A DNA stretch of 10,312 nucleotides from Candidatus Woesebacteria bacterium RIFCSPHIGHO2_01_FULL_44_10. Its GTDB lineage: Bacteria; Patescibacteriota; Microgenomatia; UBA8517. Numbering within the stretch: position 1 is the first letter of the stretch; every line of letters begins with the position of its first letter. Shown in pieces: positions 1 to 7,092 of the stretch. The stretch is from contig MGGO01000017.1 of NCBI GenBank assembly GCA_001792465.1, positions 144 through 10,455 on the forward strand. The letters run 5' to 3'. The notes beneath the pieces were generated by a model that saw only the letters and a list, made by a program, of their open reading frames with translations, was not told the origin of the DNA and did no database searches. A program made the translations under genes and the position numbers.

Positions 1-1407
1 TATCGCGCACCGCTTTACACTTACTTAACAATACCCAGTGTAGCAATCTTTGGCTTGACAGAATTTGCGGTTCGGCTTCCAAATGCTCTTGCCGGCACTG
101 CTGCTGTAGGGGTAGTTTATTTTTTTGTTCTTGAGGTTTTTAAAAAACGCAAGGTTGCCATCTTTTCTGCTTTCCTTTTAGCGATTAGCCCCTGGCACGT
201 CACGCTTTCGCGCGGTGCGTTTGAGCCGAATTTACCAACTCTTCTGATACCGCTTGGTTGGTTGCTCTTTGAAAAGGATAAGAAAGACAAGTGGTTAATG
301 ATTTTATCGGGTTTAACTTTCGGTTTGGCGCTTTTTTCCTACTACTCAGCCAGATTTCTGGTTCCTGTTTTAGTTTTTGGCCTTCTTTACGAGTACTACC
401 GAAAGGCCAAGAAATTGCCATGGGGGCTACTGGTCACTTTTGGCGCTTTTGCCTTAATTGCTGGCTACACGATGTTTTATGGTGGCGGCACCCGGTCGTC
501 CGATGTGGCCATAACCAGTCCCACTCACGGTTGGGGAGCGGTTTCGGACAAGCGATACGAAGCAATTCTTCTGGGGTTACCAGACTTTGTTTCGAGGGCG
601 TTTAACAACAAGTTAACTTATACAGTTGGCGAATTTACCAAAAGCTATTTATCTTATTCTTCCCCTCAATTTTTGTTTACCAATGGAGCAGGGGAAGCTA
701 CCTATGGCATGTTTCCTGGCCAGGGTTTACTTTATTTGATTGAAGTGCTCTTTCTGGGTAGCTTTTTGGTTTTTTTAACCAAAAATTTCAAAGCATTTCC
801 CAAGTTAATTCTCCTGTGGCTTTTAATTGCACCAATTCCAGCTGCGCTTGCTAAAGGGCCGGGTTTTGCCGCCAACCGCGTGGCTCTTGCCATGCCGTTT
901 GTCCAGATAATTCTGGCTCTTGGTGCCATTGCGCTTTTGAAGAGAACTCCAAAGGTGGTGTTTCTGGCAGTTTACAGTTTGATGCTGGTTTTATTTTTGG
1001 AAAATTATTTCTTTCATGCCCCTGCCGCTAATGCTCGGTCAATGAGTTATGGCTGGCGTGAGATTATGAACTTTGTGAACGAAAATAATGCTAAATATTC
1101 TAAAATCGTGGTCAGCAGGAATTTTTCTGAACCCCAAATGTTTGTCGCTTTTTATGGAAAAATGGACCCAGGTGTTGTTCAGAAAGAATCATCAGATTGG
1201 CTAAGATATGAAGAGCAAGGTTTAAAATTCGTGGATCAGTTGGGAGAATATAGCTTGGGTAAATTTCTTTTTACCTCAATTGAAAACTCATCGCCTCAGG
1301 AGGGCGTTTTGCGGGTGGGCAAACCAGAAGAATTTAAGGCCGGCGCTAGGGTGGTACAAATTATTGCCTATCTCGATGGCAAGCCAGCAATCTTATTAGT
1401 TGAATGA
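1..1407 (+). CDS. GT-C family membrane glycosyltransferase, paralog 1 (5' end outside window)
   Basis: The reading frame is open from base 1, giving 468 visible residues. The codons before the first in-frame TTG (55) encode a peptide matching the paralogs downstream (YTYLTIPSVAIFGL), so 55 is not the true start and the gene begins upstream. The visible part holds the loop motif EFAVRLP, then SPWHVTLSRGAFEPN, about ten hydrophobic segments, and a C-terminal soluble domain beginning near SYGWREI and ending in a YLDGKPAILLVE strand. The catalytic Asp-Glu of the first extracytoplasmic loop lies outside the window. The family (PMT/ArnT-like, GT39/GT83) transfers sugars from polyprenyl-phosphate donors on the outer face of the membrane; donor and acceptor are unknown here. 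It overlaps the next gene by ATGA (1404-1407), suggesting coupled translation. The family call is firm; the specific activity is not known. Confidence 0.85.
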   Translation, partial: YRAPLYTYLTIPSVAIFGLTEFAVRLPNALAGTAAVGVVYFFVLEVFKKRKVAIFSAFLLAISPWHVTLSRGAFEPNLPTLLIPLGWLLFEKDKKDKWLMILSGLTFGLALFSYYSARFLVPVLVFGLLYEYYRKAKKLPWGLLVTFGAFALIAGYTMFYGGGTRSSDVAITSPTHGWGAVSDKRYEAILLGLPDFVSRAFNNKLTYTVGEFTKSYLSYSSPQFLFTNGAGEATYGMFPGQGLLYLIEVLFLGSFLVFLTKNFKAFPKLILLWLLIAPIPAALAKGPGFAANRVALAMPFVQIILALGAIALLKRTPKVVFLAVYSLMLVLFLENYFFHAPAANARSMSYGWREIMNFVNENNAKYSKIVVSRNFSEPQMFVAFYGKMDPGVVQKESSDWLRYEEQGLKFVDQLGEYSLGKFLFTSIENSSPQEGVLRVGKPEEFKAGARVVQIIAYLDGKPAILLVE

Positions 1408-2990
1408 AAAAACATATTTTGATAGTTCTCATAGTCGCTTTGGCGTTTTTTCTGCGGATTTACAAAATATCTGCCAATCCTTCGGCATTAAATTGGGATG
1501 AAGTTAGTCACGGCTATAATGCCTATTCGATTTTAAAAACAGGCAAAGACGAGTGGGGAAAACCCTTCCCGATAATTTTCCGGGCCTATGGTGATTATAA
1601 ACTCCCGGTTTATATTTATTTGATAGCCATATCGGAGTTTTTCTTTGGCTTGAATGAATTCGCGGTTCGTTTACCTTCGGTTCTCGCCGGCACAGGCGTA
1701 GTTTTATTTACATATTTATTGGTTAATGAGTTATTTAGAAGCAAAAAGACAGCACTCCTTGCGGCGTTACTTATGGCCGTCGAACCATGGAGTTTATTTT
1801 TGTCCCGCGTTGCAGTCGAGGCCAATGTTGCTTTGTTTTTCATTATTTCCGGGGTTTATTTCTTCGTAAAAAAGAAATACTTACCGGCAATTTTGCTTTT
1901 AGGCGTTTCCGTATGGACTTATAACTCAGCTCGAGTATTTGTTCCTTTGTTGCTTGCTTCTTTGCACATAATTTACAAACCAAAGCTAACTACTAACTAC
2001 TTACTACTAGCTACCGTTTTCCTCGTTCCCATGTTCTATCAATTAATCAACCCGGTTGGTCAGGCCAGATATGGGGCTGTAAGGATTCTGGACGAGGGGA
2101 CTATTGCTCAAATTGTTGAGAATCGAGCCGGGCTTAACTTGCCGTCGCCAATCCCGCGATTGGTCCATAATAAAGCGACGTACTTTGTTAGTATTGTTTG
2201 GTCAAATTACTTTACTCACTTTAATCCCGATTTCTTGTTTTTCAAAGGCGGTAGCCATTATCAGTTTAATGTTCCGGGCCACGGTCTTTTATATTGGATT
2301 AACGTACCCTTTTTATTATTGGGATTTTATCTTTTGGCTCGAAATTTCAAAGAAAAATCTTCTCAATTAATTTTAGTTTGGTTAATTTTGTCTCCGCTTG
2401 CATCAAGCCTGACTCGGGAAGCTCCCCACGCTTTAAGAAGTATTGTAATGCTGCCTGCACCGATGATTTTGACAGCTTTGGGTGTAACCTACTTATTTAA
2501 GAAACCAATTACTTTATTAATATATATCATTATAGTGGCCGTGTTTACGGGCAGCTATTTAAGAAATTATTTTATCAACTATCGTCAGGAGTACTCCTGG
2601 AGCTGGCAATATGGTTATAAGCAGGCAGTAACTTACATCAAGGAAAATTATGAGAACTATGACAAAATAATCGTAACCAAAAAGTATGGTGAACCCCATG
2701 AATTTTTACTATTTTGGTGGCCGTGGGACCCGGCTATCTACCGGAGTGATCCGAATCTGAACCGTTTTTATCAATCGAATTGGTATTGGGTTGATAGTTT
2801 TGACAAATTTTACTTTGTTAACGACTGGCAAGCGAAAGATTTGGTTTTGGAAAGTGGGGGAGATATTAATTGCGCAGATTCTAGTTGTTTACTAATCACA
2901 AGCCCAGACAACGCCCCTGAAGGTTTTAGTAAAATAGAAACAATTAATTTTTTGGACAACACACCGGCTTTTGAAATATATGCGAATTAA
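1404..2990 (+). CDS. GT-C family membrane glycosyltransferase, paralog 2
   Basis: 528 residues from the ATG that overlaps the previous stop. It has an N-terminal membrane helix (about 5-18), then a first extracytoplasmic loop with NWDEVSHGYNAYS; D32-E33 is the expected catalytic acidic pair of PMT/ArnT-type enzymes. Next come the loop motif EFAVRLP (85-91), PWSLFLSR (128-135), about eleven further hydrophobic segments, HALRS (342-346), and a soluble C-terminal domain (about 395-528) starting near WQYGYKQAV. The predicted role is sugar transfer from a polyprenyl-phosphate donor outside the membrane. No clear Shine-Dalgarno site precedes the start, so coupling to the upstream gene is likely. 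The DEAALG motif of paralogs 3 and 4 is DEVSHG here, and EPW replaces SPW, so this copy is more divergent. A 7-bp tandem repeat (1986-2013) lies in the coding sequence of a predicted cytoplasmic loop, around residues 195-204. Confidence 0.87.
   Translation: MKKHILIVLIVALAFFLRIYKISANPSALNWDEVSHGYNAYSILKTGKDEWGKPFPIIFRAYGDYKLPVYIYLIAISEFFFGLNEFAVRLPSVLAGTGVVLFTYLLVNELFRSKKTALLAALLMAVEPWSLFLSRVAVEANVALFFIISGVYFFVKKKYLPAILLLGVSVWTYNSARVFVPLLLASLHIIYKPKLTTNYLLLATVFLVPMFYQLINPVGQARYGAVRILDEGTIAQIVENRAGLNLPSPIPRLVHNKATYFVSIVWSNYFTHFNPDFLFFKGGSHYQFNVPGHGLLYWINVPFLLLGFYLLARNFKEKSSQLILVWLILSPLASSLTREAPHALRSIVMLPAPMILTALGVTYLFKKPITLLIYIIIVAVFTGSYLRNYFINYRQEYSWSWQYGYKQAVTYIKENYENYDKIIVTKKYGEPHEFLLFWWPWDPAIYRSDPNLNRFYQSNWYWVDSFDKFYFVNDWQAKDLVLESGGDINCADSSCLLITSPDNAPEGFSKIETINFLDNTPAFEIYAN
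1986..2013. repeat. 7-bp tandem repeat, consensus CTAACTA, four units
   Basis: Four head-to-tail heptamers begin at 1986, 1993, 2000 and 2007. The first two are exact CTAACTA; the third and fourth each differ at one base (third base T, fourth base G). On the minus strand the unit reads TAGTTAG, sharing the GTTA core of the other arrays. It lies inside GT-C paralog 2, in codons of a predicted cytoplasmic loop, and does not break the frame. Confidence 0.85.
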
Positions 2991-4614
2991 TAAAAAGATA
3001 TTATTGGTTACGATCTTACTTGTGGCTGCGGTTTTGCGGATATATAAACTGGGGGCTAATCCGCCACATTTAACGCCTGATGAAGCGGCATTGGGGTACA
3101 ATGCCTATTCAATCCTGAAAACCGGGCGGGATGAATACGATGAACTCTTACCGATTGTTTTTAAGTCTTTTGGAGATTACAAGCCCGGTCTTTACGTTTA
3201 TTTAACAGTTCCTTCCGTAGCGGTTTTTGGTCTGACGGAATTTGCGGTTCGCTTGCCATCTGCCTTGATGGGAGTTCTAGCAGTGTATCTTCTTTATTTG
3301 ATAATTAAGAAATTGTTCCATTCACTGGAAATTATCGCCAGCCTTATGCTGGCAATCTCCCCCTGGCATATCCACTTCTCTCGCGGCGCCTGGGAAATAA
3401 ACCTGTCTCTTACTCTTGCTCTAGCTGGCATTTATATGTTTTTACTTTCTCTAAAGAATCAAAAGTATTTAATTTGGTCTGCGGGATTATTTGGTCTCAC
3501 TCTCTTGACTTACCAGGGCGCAAAGCTATCTACGGCAATTGTGATTTTGATTCTTTTGGCACTTCATTTAAAGAAAGTACTTAAATTCAAACGAAAAGTT
3601 TTGTTTGCAGCCGGGCTCTTGGGCTTGACCATCGCGCTGCCGGTGATTTTGACCCTTTTTTCCGGCCGAGCCGGGAGGCTGAAAGTTTTTAGCGTTTTTT
3701 CCTACCGCCGTCCGGCGGAGTATTTGCAAACTCAATTACAACAAGGCGGCGAAAAAGTTGGTGAAGTGAGTTATTATTTGTTTCATTCTGAAACACTGAG
3801 TATCGCGCGGGGCATTTTGGGTAGATATTTTAATCACTTTTCCGGCCGCTTCTTGTTTTTTGAAGGTGACTGGCAAAACCCCCGCCACAGCGTTCCAAAT
3901 CATGGGGTTTTGCTCTTGGCTGATTTGGTTTTTCTTCCCTTTGGTATTTTTTATTTGATCAAAAATTGGAAAGTGAAAGAATCAAAGTTTATTTTTCTGT
4001 GGTTGCTGCTGGCTCCTTTGCCTGCTGCCCTTTCGCGTGATCAAGTTCACGCCGTTCGGGCCTACAACATGGTTATTCCGTTTGTGGTGATATCTGCTTT
4101 GGGGGTAGTTACCATTGCTAAGCGGTTACGGGTTACGGGTTGTGCGTTGGTAATTTTCCTGATAGCCGGGAGTTTGATCTACTATCTTGATAGCTATTTT
4201 GTTCATCAGCCAAAGCACAACAGCCAATATTGGGAATATGGATACAAACAGGCCGTTGAGGTGGCAGTGGCGAACAAAGATCGCTACACCAAAGTCCATT
4301 TCAGGCAATCTTTCGCCCAACCATACATATATTATCTTTTCTTTACCAAATATCCGCCCGCGGATTATCAAAAGCAGGCTCACTTAATCGAGAGTGAATA
4401 CGGCGATGTCGGCCGGGTAGAACAGATTGACAATATCTACTTTTTACCGATTGATTGGACTCTTAATCGTGGTGACAGCGGCACGCTTTTTGTTGCCGAT
4501 CCTGTCCGAATCCCACCCCAGGACTCAAACAGTGAAATAGAATTTGAAATCGTGAGCGAGGTTAAATATTTGGATGGAAAATCAATTTCACAGAGGGTTG
4601 TGGGAGTAAAATGA
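2980..4614 (+). CDS. GT-C family membrane glycosyltransferase, paralog 3
   Basis: 544 residues from ATG 2980, which overlaps the previous gene by 11 bp. An in-frame TTG at 2971 would add three residues; ATG is preferred because it gives MRINKK followed directly by the first membrane helix, like the MKK starts of its neighbours. D34-E35 in TPDEAALGYNAYS is the predicted catalytic pair. Then follow DYKPGLYVYL, EFAVRLP, ISPWHIHFSRGAWE, multiple membrane helices, and HAVRAYNMVIP before a helical hairpin. The C-terminal soluble domain starts near WEYGYKQAV and includes QPYIYYLF and a proline-rich PPADYQ. It is a PMT/ArnT-like enzyme expected to use a polyprenyl-phosphate sugar; the substrate is unknown. 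It is most similar in motifs to paralog 4. The short loop IAKRLRVTG is encoded by a GTTACGG repeat. Confidence 0.87.
   Translation: MRINKKILLVTILLVAAVLRIYKLGANPPHLTPDEAALGYNAYSILKTGRDEYDELLPIVFKSFGDYKPGLYVYLTVPSVAVFGLTEFAVRLPSALMGVLAVYLLYLIIKKLFHSLEIIASLMLAISPWHIHFSRGAWEINLSLTLALAGIYMFLLSLKNQKYLIWSAGLFGLTLLTYQGAKLSTAIVILILLALHLKKVLKFKRKVLFAAGLLGLTIALPVILTLFSGRAGRLKVFSVFSYRRPAEYLQTQLQQGGEKVGEVSYYLFHSETLSIARGILGRYFNHFSGRFLFFEGDWQNPRHSVPNHGVLLLADLVFLPFGIFYLIKNWKVKESKFIFLWLLLAPLPAALSRDQVHAVRAYNMVIPFVVISALGVVTIAKRLRVTGCALVIFLIAGSLIYYLDSYFVHQPKHNSQYWEYGYKQAVEVAVANKDRYTKVHFRQSFAQPYIYYLFFTKYPPADYQKQAHLIESEYGDVGRVEQIDNIYFLPIDWTLNRGDSGTLFVADPVRIPPQDSNSEIEFEIVSEVKYLDGKSISQRVVGVK
4125..4152. repeat. 7-bp tandem repeat, consensus GTTACGG, about four units
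   Basis: GTT recurs exactly every 7 bases at 4125, 4132, 4139 and 4146. The first two units are identical (GTTACGG); the last two are degenerate (GTTGTGC, GTTGGTA). It lies in GT-C paralog 3, encoding the short cytoplasmic loop KRLRVTG and the start of the next helix. Confidence 0.7.
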
Positions 4615-6236
4615 AAAAACTAATTACTAGTTACTGGTTACTAATCGCTGTTTTGGTTTTGGCAGCCTTCTTGCGCTTTTGGCGACTTGGTAGTTTTCCA
4701 GCTTTAAATGCCGATGAAGCGGCATTAGGGTATAACGCTTACTCACTTATTCAAACCGGCAAGGACGAACATGGTAATCCCTGGCCGATTCATTTTCAAA
4801 GCTTTAATGACTACAAACCGGGTTTGTATGTGTATCTTATTGTTCCATTCATAAAATTCTTTGGCCTAAACGCTTTATCGGTGAGGGCCCCTGGAGCAGT
4901 TGTAGGGGTAGCCACAGTTTTGGTGATATACTTGCTTGTTCGAGAATTACTTCAGGGGTTATCCCTGAAGTTGCCGCTTATCGCGGCGGCGCTGTTGGCA
5001 ATTTCCCCTTGGCATTTGCATTTTTCCCGTGGTGGGTGGGAAGTTGGTGTTGCGACTTTCTTTATCACCTCAGGGATCTATTTATTTCTTAAAAAACGTT
5101 ATTTACTCTCGGTTTTTGGTTTTGTTTTGTCTTTCTACACTTACCACGCAGCCAGGTTGATAGTGCCACTTTTGGGCCTGGGGCTGTTACTAATTTATTG
5201 GAAAGAAGTTAAAGGTAGCCTTAGGAAGATCCTAGCTGCCGGACTTGTTGGGGTGGTTTTAGTTCTTCCACTGGCTCGTGATTTAACCACTGGAGCAGTG
5301 GCCAGTCGGGCTGCGGGTGTAGGGCTTTTCGCTGATCAGGGGCCACTTGCCAGAGTCAATGAACAAAGGGGCGAGCACACAAATTTAGCCGGACTGTCGG
5401 CAATTTTCCTGCACAATAAAGCCGTTAATTATGGTCTTGCCTTTGCTCAAAATTGGGTGGAACACTTTTGGGGAGACTTTTTGTTTATCAGTGGTGATGA
5501 GATTCAGCGAAACAAAGTTCCTGAGTTGGGGCAGCTGTATCTTTTTGAAATTGTAACTGTAGTTGTTGGTATTGGCGTTTTGATCAAACAAAGTGATAGA
5601 AGCGCAAAGATTATATTTTGGTGGTTAGCAGTCGCCCCAGTTGCAGCTGCACTTACTTTTCAGTCACCCCACGCCCTGCGGTCTCATAATATGATCATTC
5701 CTCTAACGCTTGTTAGTGCGATAGGAATGGTAACAATGGTTAAATGGTTAAATGGTTACAGCGTTAAAAGATTACGCGTTGCGGGTTACGGGTTGCTGAC
5801 TTTTGTTGTAATCTGGAGTTTCCTAAGGTACGAGCACGAGTACTGGGTGCATATGGCCAGAGAATATCCCTTTTCTTCACAATACGGGGTCAAAGAATTG
5901 GTAGGTTATATTAAAAGTGAGGGTAGTAAGTATAATGAAATAATTATTACTGACCGCTACGATCAGCCCTATATCCTGACCCTTTTCTATCTACAGTACC
6001 CGCCGGAAAAATTCCAAAGTGATCATCAACTGACCGGGCGCGACAACTATGGATTTTCTACCGTGAGGTCCTTTGACAAGTATAGGTTTCGGTCAATTAA
6101 ATTTGATGAAGAACGCCCAGATAGCCCCAGGGCTCTGATAGTAGGAACAGATAAAGAAATTCCTGATGAAGCCAATGTGATAAAAGAGATTTACGGGGAA
6201 AACGGCTACCTATATTTCCAGGCAGTAGCGAATTGA
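4611..6236 (+). CDS. GT-C family membrane glycosyltransferase, paralog 4
   Basis: 541 residues. The ATG overlaps the previous stop (ATGA) and has a plausible Shine-Dalgarno GGGAG at 4602-4606, the clearest in the window. D35-E36 in NADEAALGYNAYS is the predicted catalytic pair. DYKPGLYVYL, ISPWHLHFSRGGWE and HALRSHNMIIP follow in the same order as in paralog 3, and the C-terminal domain starts near SQYGVKELV with QPYILTLFYLQYPPEKFQ. Expected function is sugar transfer from a lipid-phosphate carrier on the extracytoplasmic face. This copy carries several small insertions relative to its paralogs: a longer N-terminus (LITSYW), a loop around LLQGLSLKLP and a loop WLNGYSVKRLRVAGYG. Each coincides with a tandem or inverted repeat in the DNA. 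It is followed after 1 bp by the GT2 gene. Confidence 0.87.
   Translation: MKKLITSYWLLIAVLVLAAFLRFWRLGSFPALNADEAALGYNAYSLIQTGKDEHGNPWPIHFQSFNDYKPGLYVYLIVPFIKFFGLNALSVRAPGAVVGVATVLVIYLLVRELLQGLSLKLPLIAAALLAISPWHLHFSRGGWEVGVATFFITSGIYLFLKKRYLLSVFGFVLSFYTYHAARLIVPLLGLGLLLIYWKEVKGSLRKILAAGLVGVVLVLPLARDLTTGAVASRAAGVGLFADQGPLARVNEQRGEHTNLAGLSAIFLHNKAVNYGLAFAQNWVEHFWGDFLFISGDEIQRNKVPELGQLYLFEIVTVVVGIGVLIKQSDRSAKIIFWWLAVAPVAAALTFQSPHALRSHNMIIPLTLVSAIGMVTMVKWLNGYSVKRLRVAGYGLLTFVVIWSFLRYEHEYWVHMAREYPFSSQYGVKELVGYIKSEGSKYNEIIITDRYDQPYILTLFYLQYPPEKFQSDHQLTGRDNYGFSTVRSFDKYRFRSIKFDEERPDSPRALIVGTDKEIPDEANVIKEIYGENGYLYFQAVAN
4620..4645. repeat. 7-bp tandem repeat, consensus CTARTTA, three and a half units
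   Basis: Units begin at 4620 (CTAATTA), 4627 (CTAGTTA) and 4634 (CTGGTTA), with a partial CTAAT at 4641. It sits at codons 4-12 of GT-C paralog 4, where this protein has about four extra residues compared with the N-terminus of paralog 2. Confidence 0.75.
4949..4971. repeat. Inverted repeat with perfect 9-bp arms inside GT-C paralog 4
   Basis: Arms ACTTCAGGG (4949-4957) and CCCTGAAGT (4963-4971) are perfect reverse complements around a 5-base loop GTTAT. It falls in codons for LLQGLSLKLP, a predicted cytoplasmic loop that is a few residues longer than in paralog 3. It lacks a T-tract and lies mid-gene, so it is not a terminator. Confidence 0.8.
5738..5798. repeat. Composite 8-bp then 7-bp tandem repeat (GGTTAAAT, then GTTRCGG)
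   Basis: Five octamers run from 5738 to 5777: the first two are exact GGTTAAAT, the third GGTTACAG, and the next two are more degenerate but keep TTA in register. From 5778 the period changes to 7, with three units GTTGCGG, GTTACGG and GTTGCTG. The heptamer part matches the array at the same protein position in paralog 3; the octamer part encodes extra loop residues (WLNGYSV) that paralog 3 lacks. Confidence 0.75.
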
Positions 6237-6237
6237 T

Positions 6238-7074
6238 ATGAAATTAAGTGTCGTACTAGCAACCAGAAATGAGCAGGAAAATATCGGGCCTTGTCTAAAA
6301 TCAGTACGTGGAATTGCTGATGAAATAATTGTTATGGATGAGCGTTCAACCGACAGAACCAAAGAGATTGCCGAATCTTTTGGGGCTAAGGTATATGAAG
6401 TAAAGCATGAAGAGATTTTTCACAAAACCAAACAAAAAGCTCTTGAAAAAGCAACCGGCGATTGGATACTTCAGCTAGATGCGGATGAACGAGTAACTCC
6501 AAAGCTGGCAAGGGAAGTTAAGCGAGTATTGGGTGGTAAGGTATTTGAAAGTAAAAACAAACTTTTCGGAAGACACCAAAAATCAGTTGAAAAACTTTGG
6601 GGAAAAACTTGGTGGGACGAAGGTGAGGTTGTAGCTTATTTTATTCCCAGAATAAACATGTTTTTGGGCAAACCGTTAATTCACGCCGGTGTTTACCCCG
6701 ATGGAGTGGTCAGGCTTTTTAAAAACGGTAGAGCCAGGTTCCCGGCCAAGAGTGTCCATGAGATTGCTCAGGTTGACGGGCGAGTGGGCTGGTTGACGGG
6801 GGCGCTCACGCATCATGACTCACCGACTCTCAGGCGCTATTTAGCTCGGGCCAACCGTTATACCAGCTTGACGGCCCAAGAACTCCAAACTGACAAAACG
6901 CCAAAAAATTTATTGGTATTATTTGTTTATTCGTTTATTAAACCATTGGCAACATTCTTGAAGTTATACTTCAGGCATAAGGGTTTTTTGGACGGCATGC
7001 GGGGATTTTTGTGGAGCTTTTTCTCTGCTTTGCACTTTCCCATTGCTTATTGGAAATATTGGGTTAACCGTTAG
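6238..7074 (+). CDS. GT2 family glycosyltransferase (WaaE/KdtX-like)
   Basis: 278 residues, ATG start 1 bp after the previous stop with no strong ribosome site. The N-terminus LSVVLATRNEQENIGPCL is the GT-A nucleotide-sugar-binding start; D34 and D39 lie in VMDERSTDRT, and the DXD metal/nucleotide motif is LQLDADER (D81, D83). VHE (173-175) is a further family signature. The C-terminal 60 residues (about 222-278) are hydrophobic and aromatic, likely one or two membrane-associated helices. The family resembles WaaE/KdtX lipopolysaccharide-core glucosyltransferases, but those organisms have an outer membrane and this one may not, so here it more likely adds a sugar to a lipid-linked glycan at the inner face. 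A stretch around residues 101-132 (KVFESK to WWDEGE) looks longer than in typical family members. Translational grouping with the GT-C genes suggests a common pathway. Confidence 0.85.
   Translation: MKLSVVLATRNEQENIGPCLKSVRGIADEIIVMDERSTDRTKEIAESFGAKVYEVKHEEIFHKTKQKALEKATGDWILQLDADERVTPKLAREVKRVLGGKVFESKNKLFGRHQKSVEKLWGKTWWDEGEVVAYFIPRINMFLGKPLIHAGVYPDGVVRLFKNGRARFPAKSVHEIAQVDGRVGWLTGALTHHDSPTLRRYLARANRYTSLTAQELQTDKTPKNLLVLFVYSFIKPLATFLKLYFRHKGFLDGMRGFLWSFFSALHFPIAYWKYWVNR
6925..6940. repeat. Short 8-bp tandem repeat GTTTATTM, two units
   Basis: GTTTATTC and GTTTATTA lie head to tail, with a looser TTTATT 17 bases before. They are within the GT2 gene, in the hydrophobic C-terminal segment VYSFIK. 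With only two clear units this is weaker than the arrays in the GT-C genes. Confidence 0.4.
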
Positions 7075-7090
7075 TTGTTTGGGGTTTTGG
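7063..7090. repeat. Degenerate 7-base periodic GTT array at the GT2 gene end
   Basis: GTT occurs exactly every 7 bases at 7063, 7070, 7077 and 7084, spanning the GT2 stop codon and ending just before the toxin-antitoxin -10 box. Only the first three bases are constant (GTTAACC, GTTAGTT, GTTTGGG, GTTTTGG), so it may be a decayed member of the same repeat class or chance. Confidence 0.35.
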
Positions 7091-7092
7091 TG

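Noticed and set aside
55..57. TTG as the start of the first GT-C gene
   Set aside because: The frame is open to base 1 and the upstream codons match the paralogs, so the true start is outside the window.
732..929. Minus-strand reading frames opposite the GT-C, GT4 and flippase genes
   Set aside because: They lie entirely within well-supported + strand genes and give low-complexity translations without recognisable motifs.
2586..2599. Perfect 14-bp palindrome CAGGAGTACTCCTG in GT-C paralog 2
   Set aside because: About 0.6 such palindromes are expected by chance in a window this size, and it has no loop, T-tract or second copy.
3705..3718. GC-rich inverted repeat CCGCCG/CGGCGG in GT-C paralog 3
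   Set aside because: Short arms with a 2-base loop, mid-gene, and no following T-tract; probably codon use in YRRPAE.
5287..5301. Hairpin CCACTG-GAG-CAGTGG in GT-C paralog 4
   Set aside because: Six-base arms are expected several times in 10 kb and there is no supporting context.
6959..6973. Inverted repeat TGAAGT-TAT-ACTTCA in the GT2 gene, partly resembling the 4949 hairpin
   Set aside because: Only 6-bp arms and the similarity to the other hairpin is limited to ACTTCAGG; most likely chance.
7062..7069. GGTTAACC palindrome upstream of the antitoxin as a possible operator
   Set aside because: An 8-bp palindrome is expected about once in 256 positions, there is only one copy, and it lies in the GT2 codons 24 bp above the -10 box.
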